A stretch of 64,000 nucleotides of DNA from Virgibacillus aidingensis (GTDB lineage Bacteria > Bacillota > Bacilli > Bacillales > Amphibacillaceae): assembly GCF_010994035.1 (NCBI RefSeq), contig NZ_WIXN01000006.1:1-64000 (forward strand), written 5' to 3'. Below, one piece after another: positions 9,101-19,467 of the stretch. Below the pieces are notes generated by a model. The model saw only the letters and a list, made by a program, of their open reading frames with translations, was not told the DNA's origin and did not search any database. The translations under genes and the position numbers were made by a program. Each line of letters opens with the position of its first letter. Position 1 is the stretch's first letter.

Positions 9101-10027
9101 CTATTCTTCCTCAAATTGATAAAGCGGTGTAGATAAATATCTTTCCCCATTATCAGGAATAATGGCAAGCACTTTTTTGCCTTTTCCAAGATCCCTGGCA
9201 ACTCTTTGGGCTGCAGCGACTGCTGCTCCTGCGGAAATTCCGCCCAGAATACCATTCGTTGTGGCTACTTTACGAGATGCCTCAAATGCTTCCTCGTTTT
9301 TAATTTGAATAACACCATCGTATAGATCTGTATCTAGTACATCCGGTACAAACCCTGCACCGATTCCCTGGATTTTATGCGGTCCCGGTGAGCCGCCTGA
9401 CAAAACCGGTGAGTCTACCGGCTCCACAGCATAAAGCTTCACATCATCGAAATGATCCTTAAGTACTCTTCCTGCACCTGTAATAGTTCCGCCGGTTCCA
9501 ATACCGGAAATAAAGGCATCCACACCCTCACTCATTTGTTTGACAATCTCGTTTCCTGTCGTCCGGGCATGTACTTCAGGATTTGCTTCATTGCTGAATT
9601 GCTGCGGCATAAAATAACCATGTTCTTTTTTTAGTTCTTCCGCTTTTTTAATAGCGCCCTTCATTGCCTCTGCTCCCGGTGTTAAGACAAGCTTCGCACC
9701 ATATGCACGCAATAAATTACGGCGCTCCTGGCTCATTGTATCCGGCATGACCAATACTGTTTTATATCCTTTGGCAGCAGCTACCATTGCCAGTCCGATT
9801 CCAGTGTTTCCGCTCGTCGGCTCGATGATAGTATCTCCCGGTTTTAAAGCTCCTTCTTTTTCGGCAGCTTCCACCATGGCAAGTGCAATACGATCCTTCA
9901 CAGAACTGGCGGGGTTCATAAATTCCAGTTTTAAATAAATATCCGCGCTATCTTCATCTGTCATTCTGTTCAGCTTTACAATGGGTGTTTCCCCAATAAG
10001 GCCGGTAATATTATCAGCAACTCTCAT
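9101..10027 (-). CDS. cysK: Cysteine synthase (O-acetylserine thiol-lyase)
   Basis: PLP enzyme making cysteine from O-acetylserine and sulfide. The 308-residue protein has the PLP lysine in NPASSVKDR (about 38-46), the substrate loop TSGNTG (about 70-75), and the C-terminal GISAGAA phosphate-binding segment. Length and motifs are those of a standard Bacillus CysK. It has its own promoter with a possible CymR operator, and a terminator separates it from the nrd operon downstream. Confidence 0.96.
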   Translation of the reverse strand: MRVADNITGLIGETPIVKLNRMTDEDSADIYLKLEFMNPASSVKDRIALAMVEAAEKEGALKPGDTIIEPTSGNTGIGLAMVAAAKGYKTVLVMPDTMSQERRNLLRAYGAKLVLTPGAEAMKGAIKKAEELKKEHGYFMPQQFSNEANPEVHARTTGNEIVKQMSEGVDAFISGIGTGGTITGAGRVLKDHFDDVKLYAVEPVDSPVLSGGSPGPHKIQGIGAGFVPDVLDTDLYDGVIQIKNEEAFEASRKVATTNGILGGISAGAAVAAAQRVARDLGKGKKVLAIIPDNGERYLSTPLYQFEEE

Positions 10028-10035
10028 GTACGTTC

Positions 10036-10064
10036 CTCCTAATTCCTATAAACTTTGTAGGATT
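10036..10064 (-). promoter_or_regulatory. Possible CymR operator before cysK
   Basis: Around the predicted transcription start the minus strand has ATCCTACAAAGTTTATAGGAAT, an imperfect inverted repeat (ATCCTA/TAGGAAT) whose ATAGGAATT half resembles the conserved half of Bacillus CymR sites. CymR represses cysK in B. subtilis. The match is from memory of the motif and is tentative. Confidence 0.4.
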
Positions 10065-10071
10065 TAGTATT

Positions 10072-10100
10072 ACTGTATGCTTTTCAAGCTAAAATGTCAA
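10072..10100 (-). promoter_or_regulatory. cysK promoter (sigma-A)
   Basis: Minus-strand perfect TTGACA (10100-10095), a 17-base spacer and TACAGT (10077-10072). AGGAGG precedes the cysK ATG about 35 bases further on. Confidence 0.7.
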
Positions 10101-10114
10101 TAAATTAATTTCCA

Positions 10115-11014
10115 TTACTTTTCATATACCCAGTCTATCTCCATTTCATTCCATAAAGGATCTGCAGAGAGAGATTGATCCAATTCATGCAATCCCAATT
10201 CGCTTTCTACATAAGGCTCTATCTCCTCATATGTAAATTCAATAGATGGAAGGGCGCGATGAAGATAAATGATTGCCACACCTTGTCCGGCAGCAAAAGG
10301 TTCACTATAAGTGTTTTCTTCCATTTCCGCCGCGGCCTCCACATACCCATCCGGCATAAATTGGCTTGTTGTATAAATAAAACCAAGATAGCCGCCATCT
10401 GTATTTGTCTCCTCATCAATAGAATATTCCCGGGCAAGCAAATCAAAGGACGCCCCATACTCGAGTTCTTCAATTATTTTCTCAGCTGTGTCCGTATCCT
10501 CTACCACAATATGGGAAAGCTGCAGGGATGAAGTAAAATCATACTGATCCTGGTAAATAGTATAATGCTGTTCTATATCCTCCTCAGGTATATCTGTATC
10601 TTCTGTCAACAGGAACTCCAATTGATACCGGTGTATAATATCATCCCGCCAGCTCTCTCTTTCGGCTTCATATTCCTCTTCTGTCATAATACCCTGCATT
10701 GCGGCAATCATCGATATTTCCCGTTCAACTACTTTTTCATTTATTTCAATACCTTTCTCGTCTGCCAGCTGCCTGACTACTTCCCGGTCAATCATCGTTT
10801 TTAATTCTTTTTCTCCATGTTTGTTTCTAAGCTTAGCCATCCAGTCCTGATAGGAAATCTCTTCCCCATTTACGGAAGCCATTGCCTCTTTGGTATTGAT
10901 TGTCTGTTCATCAGACAGCACCGTTTCATTATCTCCACTGTTCCAAAAAAACAGTGAAGCAATATTTGTTATTAACAATACGATGATGATACCCAGCAGC
11001 AGTTTTTTGGACAT
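10115..11014 (-). CDS. yacD: Membrane-anchored PpiC-type peptidyl-prolyl isomerase (YacD-like)
   Basis: A 299-residue protein with one N-terminal transmembrane segment (about residues 4-24) and no lipobox cysteine, so probably anchored with its body outside the membrane. A SurA-like N-terminal region is followed by a parvulin domain (about 160-255: LQLSHIVVEDTDTAEKI and DGGYLGF are the usual parvulin landmarks). It occupies the place of B. subtilis yacD between hslO and cysK. It probably assists folding of exported proteins, like PrsA, but no substrate is known. Confidence 0.85.
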   Translation of the reverse strand: MSKKLLLGIIIVLLITNIASLFFWNSGDNETVLSDEQTINTKEAMASVNGEEISYQDWMAKLRNKHGEKELKTMIDREVVRQLADEKGIEINEKVVEREISMIAAMQGIMTEEEYEAERESWRDDIIHRYQLEFLLTEDTDIPEEDIEQHYTIYQDQYDFTSSLQLSHIVVEDTDTAEKIIEELEYGASFDLLAREYSIDEETNTDGGYLGFIYTTSQFMPDGYVEAAAEMEENTYSEPFAAGQGVAIIYLHRALPSIEFTYEEIEPYVESELGLHELDQSLSADPLWNEMEIDWVYEK

Positions 11015-11053
11015 TGTTCATGCTCCCCCTGTTTTTGTTCATGTCTCCTTTTG

Positions 11054-11923
11054 CTATTGTTTTAAAGCTTCCAGCTCTTTTTCACTGAAGTGATATATTT
11101 GATTACAAAAATGACAGGTAGCTTCTGCACCGTGATCTTCATCGATCATCTGCTGGATCTCCTCATTTCCCAGTCCGGCAATTGCCCGCTCAAGGCGTTC
11201 TCTGGAGCATTTGCAGCGAAATTCCACAGGTAAGGTTTCCAGTACCTTCACTTCTTCCTCTCCAAATAAAGTCTCCAGTATTTGCTGTGGTGTTTTCCCT
11301 TCCCGAATCAATGAGGAAATAGCGGGAAATGACTGAATCTGTTCCTCCAGCCGTGTAATCATATCTTCCTCTGCCCCCGGCATTACTTGAACAATAAATC
11401 CTCCTGCTGCAAGGATCGAGTGATCAGGATTAACTAAAACACCTGCTGCTACTGCAGAAGGAATCTGCTCAGAGTTTGCAAAGTAATACGTAAAATCTTC
11501 GCTAATTTCCCCGGAAATAATCGGAACTTCTCCAGTGAAAAAATCCTTTAATCCGACATCCTTCGTAATACTTAAGGTTCCTTCATTCCCGACAGCGCGA
11601 GCCACATCCAGCTTGCCATTTTTGTTTAACTCAAAATCAACATGAGGGTTCTTTACATACCCGCGGGTTTCCCCACTTGCATTTCCATCCACTATAATGG
11701 CGCCTATGGGGCCACCGCCTTCTATTTTTACAGTTAGGGTATCGTCACCTTTCATCATAGCGCCCATCATTGTTGTAATGGTCATCGTTCTTCCCAATGC
11801 TGCAGAAGCAGTTGCCCATGTATCATGCCTTTCTTGTGCTTCTTTCACCATTCCAGTAGAAGAAATAGCATATGCCCGTACCTTTCCATGATAAGCTGTT
11901 GCTTTAACCAGATAATCCTTCAA
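11054..11923 (-). CDS. hslO: Redox-regulated chaperone Hsp33
   Basis: Holdase chaperone activated by oxidation. The 289 residues end in the zinc-binding redox switch Cys237-X-Cys239 and Cys270-X2-Cys273, with 30 residues between the pairs as in the family. The N-terminal substrate-binding domain ([19 protein letters not shown] onward) is complete. It lies between coaX and yacD with short gaps, consistent with one transcript. Confidence 0.96.
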   Translation of the reverse strand: MKDYLVKATAYHGKVRAYAISSTGMVKEAQERHDTWATASAALGRTMTITTMMGAMMKGDDTLTVKIEGGGPIGAIIVDGNASGETRGYVKNPHVDFELNKNGKLDVARAVGNEGTLSITKDVGLKDFFTGEVPIISGEISEDFTYYFANSEQIPSAVAAGVLVNPDHSILAAGGFIVQVMPGAEEDMITRLEEQIQSFPAISSLIREGKTPQQILETLFGEEEVKVLETLPVEFRCKCSRERLERAIAGLGNEEIQQMIDEDHGAEATCHFCNQIYHFSEKELEALKQ

Positions 11924-11980
11924 TCAAATCGCTCCTTTGTCTTGTTTGTCTCAACTTTAATCACTAATATAAGCAGCCTT

Positions 11981-12757
11981 TTAATTTCCTTTTTTGTTTT
12001 TTTGGTAGATCAAATGTAATCCCTTTAGTGTTAAATCAGGATCCACATGTTGAATAGTTTCTGATTCATCTGCAATTAATGGCGCAAGTCCCCCTGTTGC
12101 GATAACTGTTGCTTCTTTACTGACTGCACGCTGGATACGCCTTACAATACCGTCTACTTGGGCCACATACCCATAAAAAACGCCTGACTCCATCGCCCCC
12201 ACAGTAGATGTGCCGATGACATGATCAGGTGCTTGGATTTCTATTTTTGGCAGTTTGGATGCCTTACTGTACAAAGCCTCCATGGAAATATTAATTCCCG
12301 GGGAAATAACCCCGCCCACATATTCTTTTTCATCATTAATATAACAAAAAGTAGTAGCCGTACCAAAATCAATAATAATAAGCGGTGTATCGTATTCATT
12401 AATTGCCCCGACGGCATTTACAATTCGGTCTGCCCCAATTTCCTTCGGGTTGGGATACCGCATCTTTAGTGCTGAACGAACCGAGTCATTACCAATGACC
12501 ATGGGCTCTACATTAAAGTAGTCTCTGCTCATTTTTTCCATTGAATACATAATAGGAGGCACCACGGAAGAAATAATGACTCCATCAATATCCGATAATG
12601 AAATGCCTTTATGTTCAAACAATGACTTGATTAATATGCCAAATTCATCTTCCGTTTTATGACGGTCAGTTTTAATACGCCAGTCATGCTTTAATTCATC
12701 GTTCTCAAAAACCCCTAAAACAGTATTCGTATTCCCCACATCCAAAACAAATAACAT
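11981..12757 (-). CDS. coaX: Type III pantothenate kinase
   Basis: Phosphorylates pantothenate, the first step of coenzyme A synthesis; type III enzymes are ASKHA-fold and insensitive to CoA. The 258-residue protein has the phosphate loop [13 protein letters not shown] at its start, a catalytic Asp in GADRIVNA (near 106) and [10 protein letters not shown] (near 129). Same order (ftsH, coaX, hslO) as in B. subtilis. Confidence 0.95.
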   Translation of the reverse strand: MLFVLDVGNTNTVLGVFENDELKHDWRIKTDRHKTEDEFGILIKSLFEHKGISLSDIDGVIISSVVPPIMYSMEKMSRDYFNVEPMVIGNDSVRSALKMRYPNPKEIGADRIVNAVGAINEYDTPLIIIDFGTATTFCYINDEKEYVGGVISPGINISMEALYSKASKLPKIEIQAPDHVIGTSTVGAMESGVFYGYVAQVDGIVRRIQRAVSKEATVIATGGLAPLIADESETIQHVDPDLTLKGLHLIYQKNKKGN

Positions 12758-13117
12758 ATATTAACGCACCTTTCCATGCCTGGTATAACTTGTACTTTCT
12801 CTTTCAGCTTCATGTATGTGGCCATTCAACCGCTCCTTGAAGCAAGCTTTTATTTTTTAAATATACCACACTTTCATAGAGATGAGAAAGAATAGAAATC
12901 CCCTGTGTTAGTATCACCAGAACTAACCTTCCAATTAAAAAATTGCGTCACAATCCATGTTCTTTTGTTCCTTCATAGAAAAACTCCGGCCTGGGAAATA
13001 AGTTTCCCCAAATCCACTTTCCGGCCGAAATGTTATACCCTAATTAACACGCAAAAAAAAATCAGTACCCCGTTAAAACGAAGGGGTACTGATCCATCAT
13101 CTCTCTGAAAACAACGT
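12758..13117. other. Intergenic region between ftsH and coaX
   Basis: This 360-base stretch holds the ftsH terminator (13052-13093) and the coaX 5' region. A second, longer-looped inverted repeat (CTCCGGCC ... CCGGCCGAA, about 12976-13028) is seen but has no U tract. I found no convincing coaX promoter and no coding potential. Confidence 0.6.
13052..13093 (-). terminator. ftsH terminator
   Basis: Arms ATCAGTACCCC (13061-13071) and GGGGTACTGAT (13083-13093) with an 11-base loop, followed on the minus strand by a run of nine T residues. It is the strongest intrinsic terminator in the window. Confidence 0.9.
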
Positions 13118-15163
13118 TTAATCCTTTTTGTTTTCATCGTCTTCTGAAGGTTTATTGTCTGTCATAATCGCATCTTCTTCCGATTTCTTTATGTCCTCGG
13201 AAATATCTTCAGAATCCGTTTTATCTGTTCTTTTTTCTTCTTCTTTTTCTTTTGCCTCTTCATATGATTCAGGCTCTGTTTCCTCTTTTGATTGGATGTT
13301 TACTTTCACATCCTCTTTATCTGTATCGTCCTCTTCAGGTTCAGGAAGAATGCCATCTTCAAACAATCCTTTAATTTGTTTCGCATCCAGGGTTTCTACT
13401 TCAAGGAGCGTTTTAGCTACAAGCTCAAGCTTGTCTTTATTCTCTGTAAGGATCGTTTTGGCACGGTCATAACAATAGTTAATAAAGTTTTGCATCTCCT
13501 GGTCAATTTCATGGGCAATGGCATCACTGTAGCTTTGCTCATTGCCTATATCCCGGCCAAGGAATACTTCACCGCCGCCGCTTGTAAATTGCAGCGGGCC
13601 GATTTTATCACTCATTCCATATTCAGTAATCATTTTACGTGCAATGCTTGTGGCACGCTGGAAGTCGTTATGTGCCCCTGTACTTACTTCTCCGAAGATA
13701 ATTTCTTCTGCAACACGGCCGCCCAGCAGCCCGGTAATTTTATCAAACAACTCCGGTTTTGTCATAAAGTAACGGTCTTCTCTTGGCAGCATGACAGCAT
13801 AGCCTCCTGCCTGCCCCCTTGGAACAATAGTTACCTTATGCACCATATCAGCATCATCCAGCACCATACCAATAATCGTGTGTCCACTTTCATGATATGC
13901 GACAATGTTGCGCTCTTTCTCGGATATTACCCTGCTCTTCTTCGCCGGTCCCGCAATTACCCTGTCAATGGCTTCATCCACATCCACCATTGATATGGAA
14001 CTCCGGTCAGACCTGGCGGCAACAAGTGCTGCTTCGTTCAGGAGATTTTCCAAATCAGCGCCGGAAAAGCCCGGTGTCCGCATGGCAATCACTTTTAAAT
14101 CCACATTTTCATCAAGCGGCTTGTTTCTCGCATGCACCTTCAGTACTTCCTGACGTCCTTTTACATCCGGACGGTCGACCATAATTTGACGGTCAAAACG
14201 TCCAGGACGGAGAAGTGCAGGGTCGAGGATATCCGCACGGTTTGTCGCAGCGATAATAATAATACCTTCATTTGCTCCAAAACCATCCATTTCAACAAGC
14301 AGCTGGTTCAATGTCTGTTCACGTTCATCGTGGCCGCCTCCAAGTCCGGCACCACGCTGTCTTCCTACAGCATCAATTTCATCTATGAATATAATACACG
14401 GTGCATTTTTCTTCGCATTTTCAAATAAGTCTCTCACCCGTGAAGCACCAACCCCGACGAACATTTCCACAAAGTCAGAACCACTGATGGAGAAAAATGG
14501 TGTGCCTGCTTCACCTGCAACGGCACGGGCAAGCAACGTTTTACCTGTTCCCGGAGGCCCTACAAGAAGAACCCCTTTTGGAATTCGCGCACCAACTGCG
14601 GAGAATTTGCGCGGGTCTTTCAAAAAGTCAACAACTTCTACAAGCTCCTGCTTCTCTTCATCTGCCCCCGCTACATCCTTGAAGCGTACTTTCTTCTTAT
14701 CTTCGGTATACATTTTTGCTTTACTTTTACCAAAGTTCATGACACGGCCGCCGCCGCCCCCGCCTTGAGCCTGGCTGAGAATAAACAAGAAGAATAGCGC
14801 GATGATCAGAAATGGAATCATCGTAGTTAAAAAGGTAACCCAAGCACTTGGCTGTTCCTCTTCTTCTACAAATAGCACGCTTTGTTCATTTGCTTGTTCT
14901 GTAATGTCATGAATAATATCAGTATTATCCGGAACCTGGGCTACAAATTGTGTACCGTCTGCCAAGTTACCGGTATAACGCATAATACCATTTGCCGGCT
15001 GCATCGTCATTTCATCGATATTGCCTGCATTTAATTCAGTCATAAATTCCTGTACATTTAATTGTTCCTGTTGTTCATTCTGTCCGGTAAATACTCCCAT
15101 AACGCCAATTATGACAAAAAATATGAGTACCCAGAATAACACGTTCCGAAATATCCGGCTCAT
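13118..15163 (-). CDS. ftsH: ATP-dependent zinc metalloprotease FtsH
   Basis: Membrane AAA+ protease degrading misfolded membrane proteins and regulators. The 681 residues have two transmembrane helices (about 7-25 and 108-130) flanking an extracytoplasmic loop, Walker A GPPGTGKT (near 203), Walker [12 protein letters not shown], and the zinc motif HESGH (near 425). The last 75 or so residues are an unusually long, highly charged, Glu/Lys/Asp-rich tail with no fold visible. Start ATG at 15163 follows GGGAGGAGG. It is monocistronic by the downstream terminator. Confidence 0.97.
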   Translation of the reverse strand: MSRIFRNVLFWVLIFFVIIGVMGVFTGQNEQQEQLNVQEFMTELNAGNIDEMTMQPANGIMRYTGNLADGTQFVAQVPDNTDIIHDITEQANEQSVLFVEEEEQPSAWVTFLTTMIPFLIIALFFLFILSQAQGGGGGGRVMNFGKSKAKMYTEDKKKVRFKDVAGADEEKQELVEVVDFLKDPRKFSAVGARIPKGVLLVGPPGTGKTLLARAVAGEAGTPFFSISGSDFVEMFVGVGASRVRDLFENAKKNAPCIIFIDEIDAVGRQRGAGLGGGHDEREQTLNQLLVEMDGFGANEGIIIIAATNRADILDPALLRPGRFDRQIMVDRPDVKGRQEVLKVHARNKPLDENVDLKVIAMRTPGFSGADLENLLNEAALVAARSDRSSISMVDVDEAIDRVIAGPAKKSRVISEKERNIVAYHESGHTIIGMVLDDADMVHKVTIVPRGQAGGYAVMLPREDRYFMTKPELFDKITGLLGGRVAEEIIFGEVSTGAHNDFQRATSIARKMITEYGMSDKIGPLQFTSGGGEVFLGRDIGNEQSYSDAIAHEIDQEMQNFINYCYDRAKTILTENKDKLELVAKTLLEVETLDAKQIKGLFEDGILPEPEEDDTDKEDVKVNIQSKEETEPESYEEAKEKEEEKRTDKTDSEDISEDIKKSEEDAIMTDNKPSEDDENKKD

Positions 15164-15404
15164 TACTTACCTCCTCCCAAACTGGGGAAAAACTACATAA
15201 TATCGTATCATATGAAAAAGTTAGAATACAACTATTTACACCTTATAAACAGGACATATTTTCCAGCTGTAAAAAGCAAAAAAATCGAACTGGAAATTTC
15301 CCCGAATACGGGGAGTTTTTGCAGCAGATGCAGGAAAGTGTAGCAGCTGTTTATCTGCATTTCAGCACTGCTTTCTGTCAGGGCATTGTCACAGCAAGGA
15401 AATT

Positions 15405-15947
15405 TTATTCCCCGCTGTAAATTTCCGGTTTCAGTACCCCAATAAATGGAAGGTTACGGTATTTTTCCTGGTAATCCAGCCCATAACCGACAACAAATTC
15501 ATTCGGCACTTCAAATCCGATCATATCCGCCTTGATGGCAGCAGATCTGCCAGAAGGCTTATCCAGCAATGTCACAATCTTAATCGACTTGGCTTTTCGA
15601 TATTTAAACAAATCAACAAGATAACTTAATGTCAGCCCGCTGTCGATAATATCTTCAATAATCAGAAGATCCCGGCCCTCTACTTTTGTGTCAAGGTCCT
15701 TTACTATTTTAACTTCCCCTGAAGAACGGGTACTATCCCCATAGCTTGAGACATCCATAAAATCCATTTCGAGGGGAATCTCGGTATAACGCAAAACATC
15801 TGACATGAAAGGCATGGCGCCTTTTAACACCCCGATAGCAAGCGGAAATCTCCCATCATACTCCTGTGTCAGCTGGCGGCCCAGCTCTTTGCATTTGTTT
15901 GCAATTTCCTCTTCTGATATTAATATTTCTTTAATATCGTTTTGCAT
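15405..15947 (-). CDS. hpt: Hypoxanthine-guanine phosphoribosyltransferase
   Basis: Purine salvage: converts hypoxanthine or guanine plus PRPP to IMP or GMP. The PRPP-binding motif [14 protein letters not shown] is near residue 96. I set the start at the ATG 15947 because AGGAGG lies 6 bases before it; this gives 180 residues, the B. subtilis length, instead of a longer reading that would overlap tilS. It starts 1 base after the tilS stop, so it is co-translated with it, as in B. subtilis. Confidence 0.96.
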   Translation of the reverse strand: MQNDIKEILISEEEIANKCKELGRQLTQEYDGRFPLAIGVLKGAMPFMSDVLRYTEIPLEMDFMDVSSYGDSTRSSGEVKIVKDLDTKVEGRDLLIIEDIIDSGLTLSYLVDLFKYRKAKSIKIVTLLDKPSGRSAAIKADMIGFEVPNEFVVGYGLDYQEKYRNLPFIGVLKPEIYSGE

Positions 15948-15948
15948 A

Positions 15949-17352
15949 TTAAACCTCCTGTGCATTTCCGTTTTCATAATGTATTTTAATATAAGGAGCG
16001 CTAGCTGTTCCGCCGGGGGGTTGTCCTTTTTTTAAGCCGATCACCCATAAAATTTTTCCATCATCATCCGTGATCAGCGGCCAAGTATCCCGTTCCCCAA
16101 CCGGAATTTTTGCATCAATAAAAATATCCTTCAGCTTTTTACTACCATTTAATCCTTTCCATGTCATCCTGTCCCCGGCCTTTCGTGTACGAATATGTAA
16201 TGGCAGTTTAATCCGGGCAGCAGAACAAATAAAGATATTTTTCTTTATATCCTTATGTTGATCAACCAGTTCGGTACGGATTACTGTGCCATCCGGCAAG
16301 GAAACACTCCCGGGAATCTCCAATTTGCGGTGATATGACCTATCTTGAGGAAAGGCAAGCGGAAAATAAAACATAAGCTTGTCATACGATTTTTCCAGCT
16401 TCAGCTGTGAAGGAAAATCAATCCGGATATTGCTTTTTTCGCTGTGCAGCAGCATAAAAAAATACTCCTCATGTATGTAAGACAAATCTTTGGGTAATTG
16501 TACATACAGATAGTTCAATATTAGATGATAGGCTCTTCTTTGTAAAGCATATGGATGTGTTTTAAACTCATTTACGGAAATCGAAATTTTTTTCCCTTCC
16601 TTATCATAGTTTACGACGTTTTTTGCCATCTCAGCCGCTTGTTTTTGCAAATACCTTTCGTCTGCCTGAAGCGTATTGCTCAAATGCTGTACTGTAGTAT
16701 GTATATTAGGGTTTTTTTCTTTTATTAACGGCATTATGTATTTTCTTAAGTAATTTCTCGTATAAACTGCTTCTTCATTGGATGGATCAAATCTTGGATC
16801 AATATTTTCCTCTTTACAGTAGGCGAGGATTTCTTCCCTGTTTACAGCAAGAAGCGGGCGAATAATCAAACCTCCGGCAAATTTTCTCTTAACTGGAATA
16901 CCCTTTAAAGCAGCAGAGTCTGCAGCACGCATCATTTCCATCAGCATCGTTTCTACCTGGTCATCGCCATGATGGCCAAGCGCAAGAAAATCTGCTTCAT
17001 ATGCTTTCATCTGTTCCCGGAAAAATTCGTAGCGCATTTCCCTCGCTGCGAGTTGGGTACCAAGCTGATTCTTTTCTTTATAAGCCGGAACATTTAAGGA
17101 AGTGCTCACAGATGGGATTCCCCATTCTTTACACTTTTTCTCCACGTAAAGTACATCTTCTTGCGATTCTCCCTGCCGAAGCCGATGATCAATAGTGACA
17201 GCAATCACCTCGAGCTTCCATTCCTCCCTGATGGATGCCAAAAAGTGGAGCAGCGCAAGCGAATCGGGTCCGCCGGAAACACCCGCTAAAACAGTGCTTT
17301 GCTCTCTTAATAATTGGTTTTTTTCTATAAATGCCAAAAGCTTCCTTTTCAT
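15949..17352 (-). CDS. tilS: tRNA(Ile)-lysidine synthase
   Basis: Converts C34 of the CAU-anticodon tRNA-Ile to lysidine so that it reads AUA; essential. The 467-residue protein has the N-type ATP-pyrophosphatase P-loop [10 protein letters not shown] (about 25-34), [13 protein letters not shown], and the C-terminal TilS domains ([22 protein letters not shown] near 400). It is linked with hpt downstream and yabT upstream. Confidence 0.95.
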   Translation of the reverse strand: MKRKLLAFIEKNQLLREQSTVLAGVSGGPDSLALLHFLASIREEWKLEVIAVTIDHRLRQGESQEDVLYVEKKCKEWGIPSVSTSLNVPAYKEKNQLGTQLAAREMRYEFFREQMKAYEADFLALGHHGDDQVETMLMEMMRAADSAALKGIPVKRKFAGGLIIRPLLAVNREEILAYCKEENIDPRFDPSNEEAVYTRNYLRKYIMPLIKEKNPNIHTTVQHLSNTLQADERYLQKQAAEMAKNVVNYDKEGKKISISVNEFKTHPYALQRRAYHLILNYLYVQLPKDLSYIHEEYFFMLLHSEKSNIRIDFPSQLKLEKSYDKLMFYFPLAFPQDRSYHRKLEIPGSVSLPDGTVIRTELVDQHKDIKKNIFICSAARIKLPLHIRTRKAGDRMTWKGLNGSKKLKDIFIDAKIPVGERDTWPLITDDDGKILWVIGLKKGQPPGGTASAPYIKIHYENGNAQEV

Positions 17353-17401
17353 CCGGCTGCCATCCCCAATACCATATGATTATCTTCCATTTTACCAAAT
17401 G

Positions 17402-18337
17402 TCATAAAAGAAGGGAAAATAAGTAGTACCCGATAGCGATTACCGTAATTCCAATAACTTCTGTAAAAAAGTGAGGCATTGACTCTTTTCTCCGGTTTTT
17501 CCTTAGATTGGTACGTTTTTGGGCTTGATAAAAAATGAGCATTAATTCCTTCTTCATCTCTGCACTTGAAGCATATTTTCCCTGCAATGCTTTTTTTAGC
17601 GGCACAATGTATGGCCGCAAAGGTTTCACGTCATGCAATCTTTTTAACAAGGTTTTTTCCGGCTCTAACCCTTTGTCAAACCGCTTTGGGTAATAAATGT
17701 TTAAAAAAATCATCACAAACGCAAACAGATCGTAGCTTGGCTCCGCTTTTCTCGAACCCATTTTCCAATAGCCGCGATCATAAAATTCCGTGTATTCTTT
17801 GATTGCCCTTCCGATTTGAGTCGTTCCGCCGACATCTATCCACCTTACTCTTGGCGGTGCATGCAGTACGAGCAGGTTTTCCGTTTTTAAATCCCCAAAC
17901 ACCCAGCCCGAAGCATGCAAACGTTCCAGGTCATCCAAGAGCTGAAGCATAAAAACGCCGAGCCATTCACTGCCATTCCGCTGGATAAATGAAGACAATG
18001 GCTCTCCTTTCAGATATTCCATGACATAAAAAGTATAAGCCGTGCCAAACGGGGAAATCCAATCATCCACATCCAATAAAGAAGGTCCAAGACGATTCCC
18101 CTGGACCTTACCGAGTGACTTTAATACATTTACCTCCACTGTCATCGAGGTGCGGTTATCACTGATCTTTAATGCTTTTTCTCTGCCATTCACCTCACAT
18201 AAGTAGACACTGCCTATAGCTCCTTCCCCCAGCTTCTTCTTAATAACATAGCGTTTGCCATGCCACTTCCCTGTGATGGTTGTCCCCGGCCTTATTTCTG
18301 CATTATGCTTCTTCTTCCATGCCTCGTTCATTCTCAT
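17402..18337 (-). CDS. yabT: Sporulation-associated Ser/Thr protein kinase (YabT-like)
   Basis: A 311-residue Hanks-type kinase: Gly-rich loop GEGAIGSVYLCEV (about 37-49), ATP-binding Lys in KALKIS, catalytic loop GWVFGDLKTENLL (the HRD motif is degenerate: FGD) and a VDVGG-like segment in place of DFG. A single C-terminal transmembrane helix (IGITVIAIGYYLFSLLL) anchors it with essentially no outside domain, as described for B. subtilis YabT, which phosphorylates RecA during sporulation. It overlaps yabS by 35 bases. Confidence 0.88.
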   Translation of the reverse strand: MRMNEAWKKKHNAEIRPGTTITGKWHGKRYVIKKKLGEGAIGSVYLCEVNGREKALKISDNRTSMTVEVNVLKSLGKVQGNRLGPSLLDVDDWISPFGTAYTFYVMEYLKGEPLSSFIQRNGSEWLGVFMLQLLDDLERLHASGWVFGDLKTENLLVLHAPPRVRWIDVGGTTQIGRAIKEYTEFYDRGYWKMGSRKAEPSYDLFAFVMIFLNIYYPKRFDKGLEPEKTLLKRLHDVKPLRPYIVPLKKALQGKYASSAEMKKELMLIFYQAQKRTNLRKNRRKESMPHFFTEVIGITVIAIGYYLFSLLL

Positions 18338-19040
18338 GCCTCAAGCTCCTCATTAAGCTCTTCCTGCCAAATTGATAGATTGCTTCCCTGATGGCCGGCC
18401 CTGTAGGCGTGATACCACCACTCGTCAGTCCCGGGAAAATAGTAGAAATATCATCCAGTCTGGGTGACCAGTCAAACACTTTTTCCATATCCTGCTGTTT
18501 CCCCGGGAAACGAAAAATGGAAAAACGGTTTCTTCCTATCCTTGCATTTAAACTGATGGATAAATCGATTAATGCCTCTTTCACTGTTGGAAGTTTATCT
18601 GTCATGCTGGCACTTGTATCAATCAGTACAAGCACCTCCAAATCACATGTTTCTCCCATATCTTCCACTACTTCCATAATCTCGCCGCGCTTTTCAGGTT
18701 CCATTTCTTCCAATGACTTTTCCGGTCCCAGAATCTGCTTCAGCTCTTTATTTACAAAACCCTGCAGCGTCTGAGTCATCGCCTGTTTTGTAACCATTTG
18801 GACGGTTTGGGACAGGGCTTTTTTATATACGAGCTGGCTGACTCCCCCGCCGGATAATGCAATGTCTTCTACTTCCTGCAGGCCATCCGGCTGTTGTGAA
18901 GCATCATCCTCCAAAATTCCAATCACATTGACTGTAATTCCCTGTTCATATGCCAAACCTGCTGTGGCAGAAGGATCTTCCCCTTTATTGGAGCATCCGT
19001 CTGTAATCAGCAGAATCTGTTTTAATGTGCCTTTCTTCAA
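18303..19040 (-). CDS. yabS: von Willebrand factor A domain protein (YabS-like)
   Basis: A 245-residue VWA-fold protein. LLITDGCSNKGEDPSA at the start and LVLIDTSASMTDKLP (near 134, the metal-ion-dependent adhesion site DxSxS) show two VWA-like segments. B. subtilis YabS lies in the same place next to yabT and is sigma-E dependent; its role is unknown. Translation starts at TTG 19040 behind a double AGGAGGAGG. Confidence 0.85.
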   Translation of the reverse strand: MKKGTLKQILLITDGCSNKGEDPSATAGLAYEQGITVNVIGILEDDASQQPDGLQEVEDIALSGGGVSQLVYKKALSQTVQMVTKQAMTQTLQGFVNKELKQILGPEKSLEEMEPEKRGEIMEVVEDMGETCDLEVLVLIDTSASMTDKLPTVKEALIDLSISLNARIGRNRFSIFRFPGKQQDMEKVFDWSPRLDDISTIFPGLTSGGITPTGPAIREAIYQFGRKSLMRSLRHENERGMEEEA

Positions 19041-19467
19041 CCCGATCTGCCTCCTCCTGAGAATTTTATTAACAGCATCGCCGAAAATAATTGGATGTAT
19101 ACATGAAGGCAGTTTGGGTACTTTTATTTTTAGTTGAATTTATTTTTAATGCGCATTTTTTATAAAGTAATGCAGCAATATTTTTATATTCTTATACAGA
19201 TGGTTGACCTTTGACTTGGCGGATTCTCTCTAATACATGCACGGGAACTTTGACGACTGCCCTTGTACTTAAGACGTTCCCTCTGATACACAATCGAGGC
19301 TTTTGACGCCCATCCGTGCACTTGAGACGCCTCCCCTAATACATGCCACGCATCTTTCACGTGCATTCATATACCTGAGATATTCCCTGGGGGATTTAAT
19401 AGGCTCTATACTTCTTTCAGCAACCATGCTTGTCCATTCACTTCAAAATATACTCCTGCCCAATCAT
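19041..19467. other. spoIIE-yabS intergenic region containing a tandem repeat
   Basis: A 427-base gap. Its middle (19203-19395) is a degenerate tandem repeat described separately; 19041-19200 is AT-rich and holds the yabS Shine-Dalgarno. I could not assign a promoter or terminator with confidence. Confidence 0.6.
19203..19395. repeat. Degenerate tandem repeat, about 52-bp unit
   Basis: Units start near 19209, 19248, 19300 and 19354 and share the pattern CTTTGACG ... CTTGAGACG ... TCCCCTAATACATGC. The first unit is shortened to 39 bases and the last is incomplete and diverged. On the minus strand it can be read as about three 17-residue repeats, but no ribosome-binding site supports translation. 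Confidence 0.6.

Noticed and set aside
13292-13993. A 233-codon open frame on the plus strand within ftsH
   Set aside because: It is wholly antisense to a fully conserved ftsH, has no ribosome-binding site and no recognisable domain; a shadow frame.
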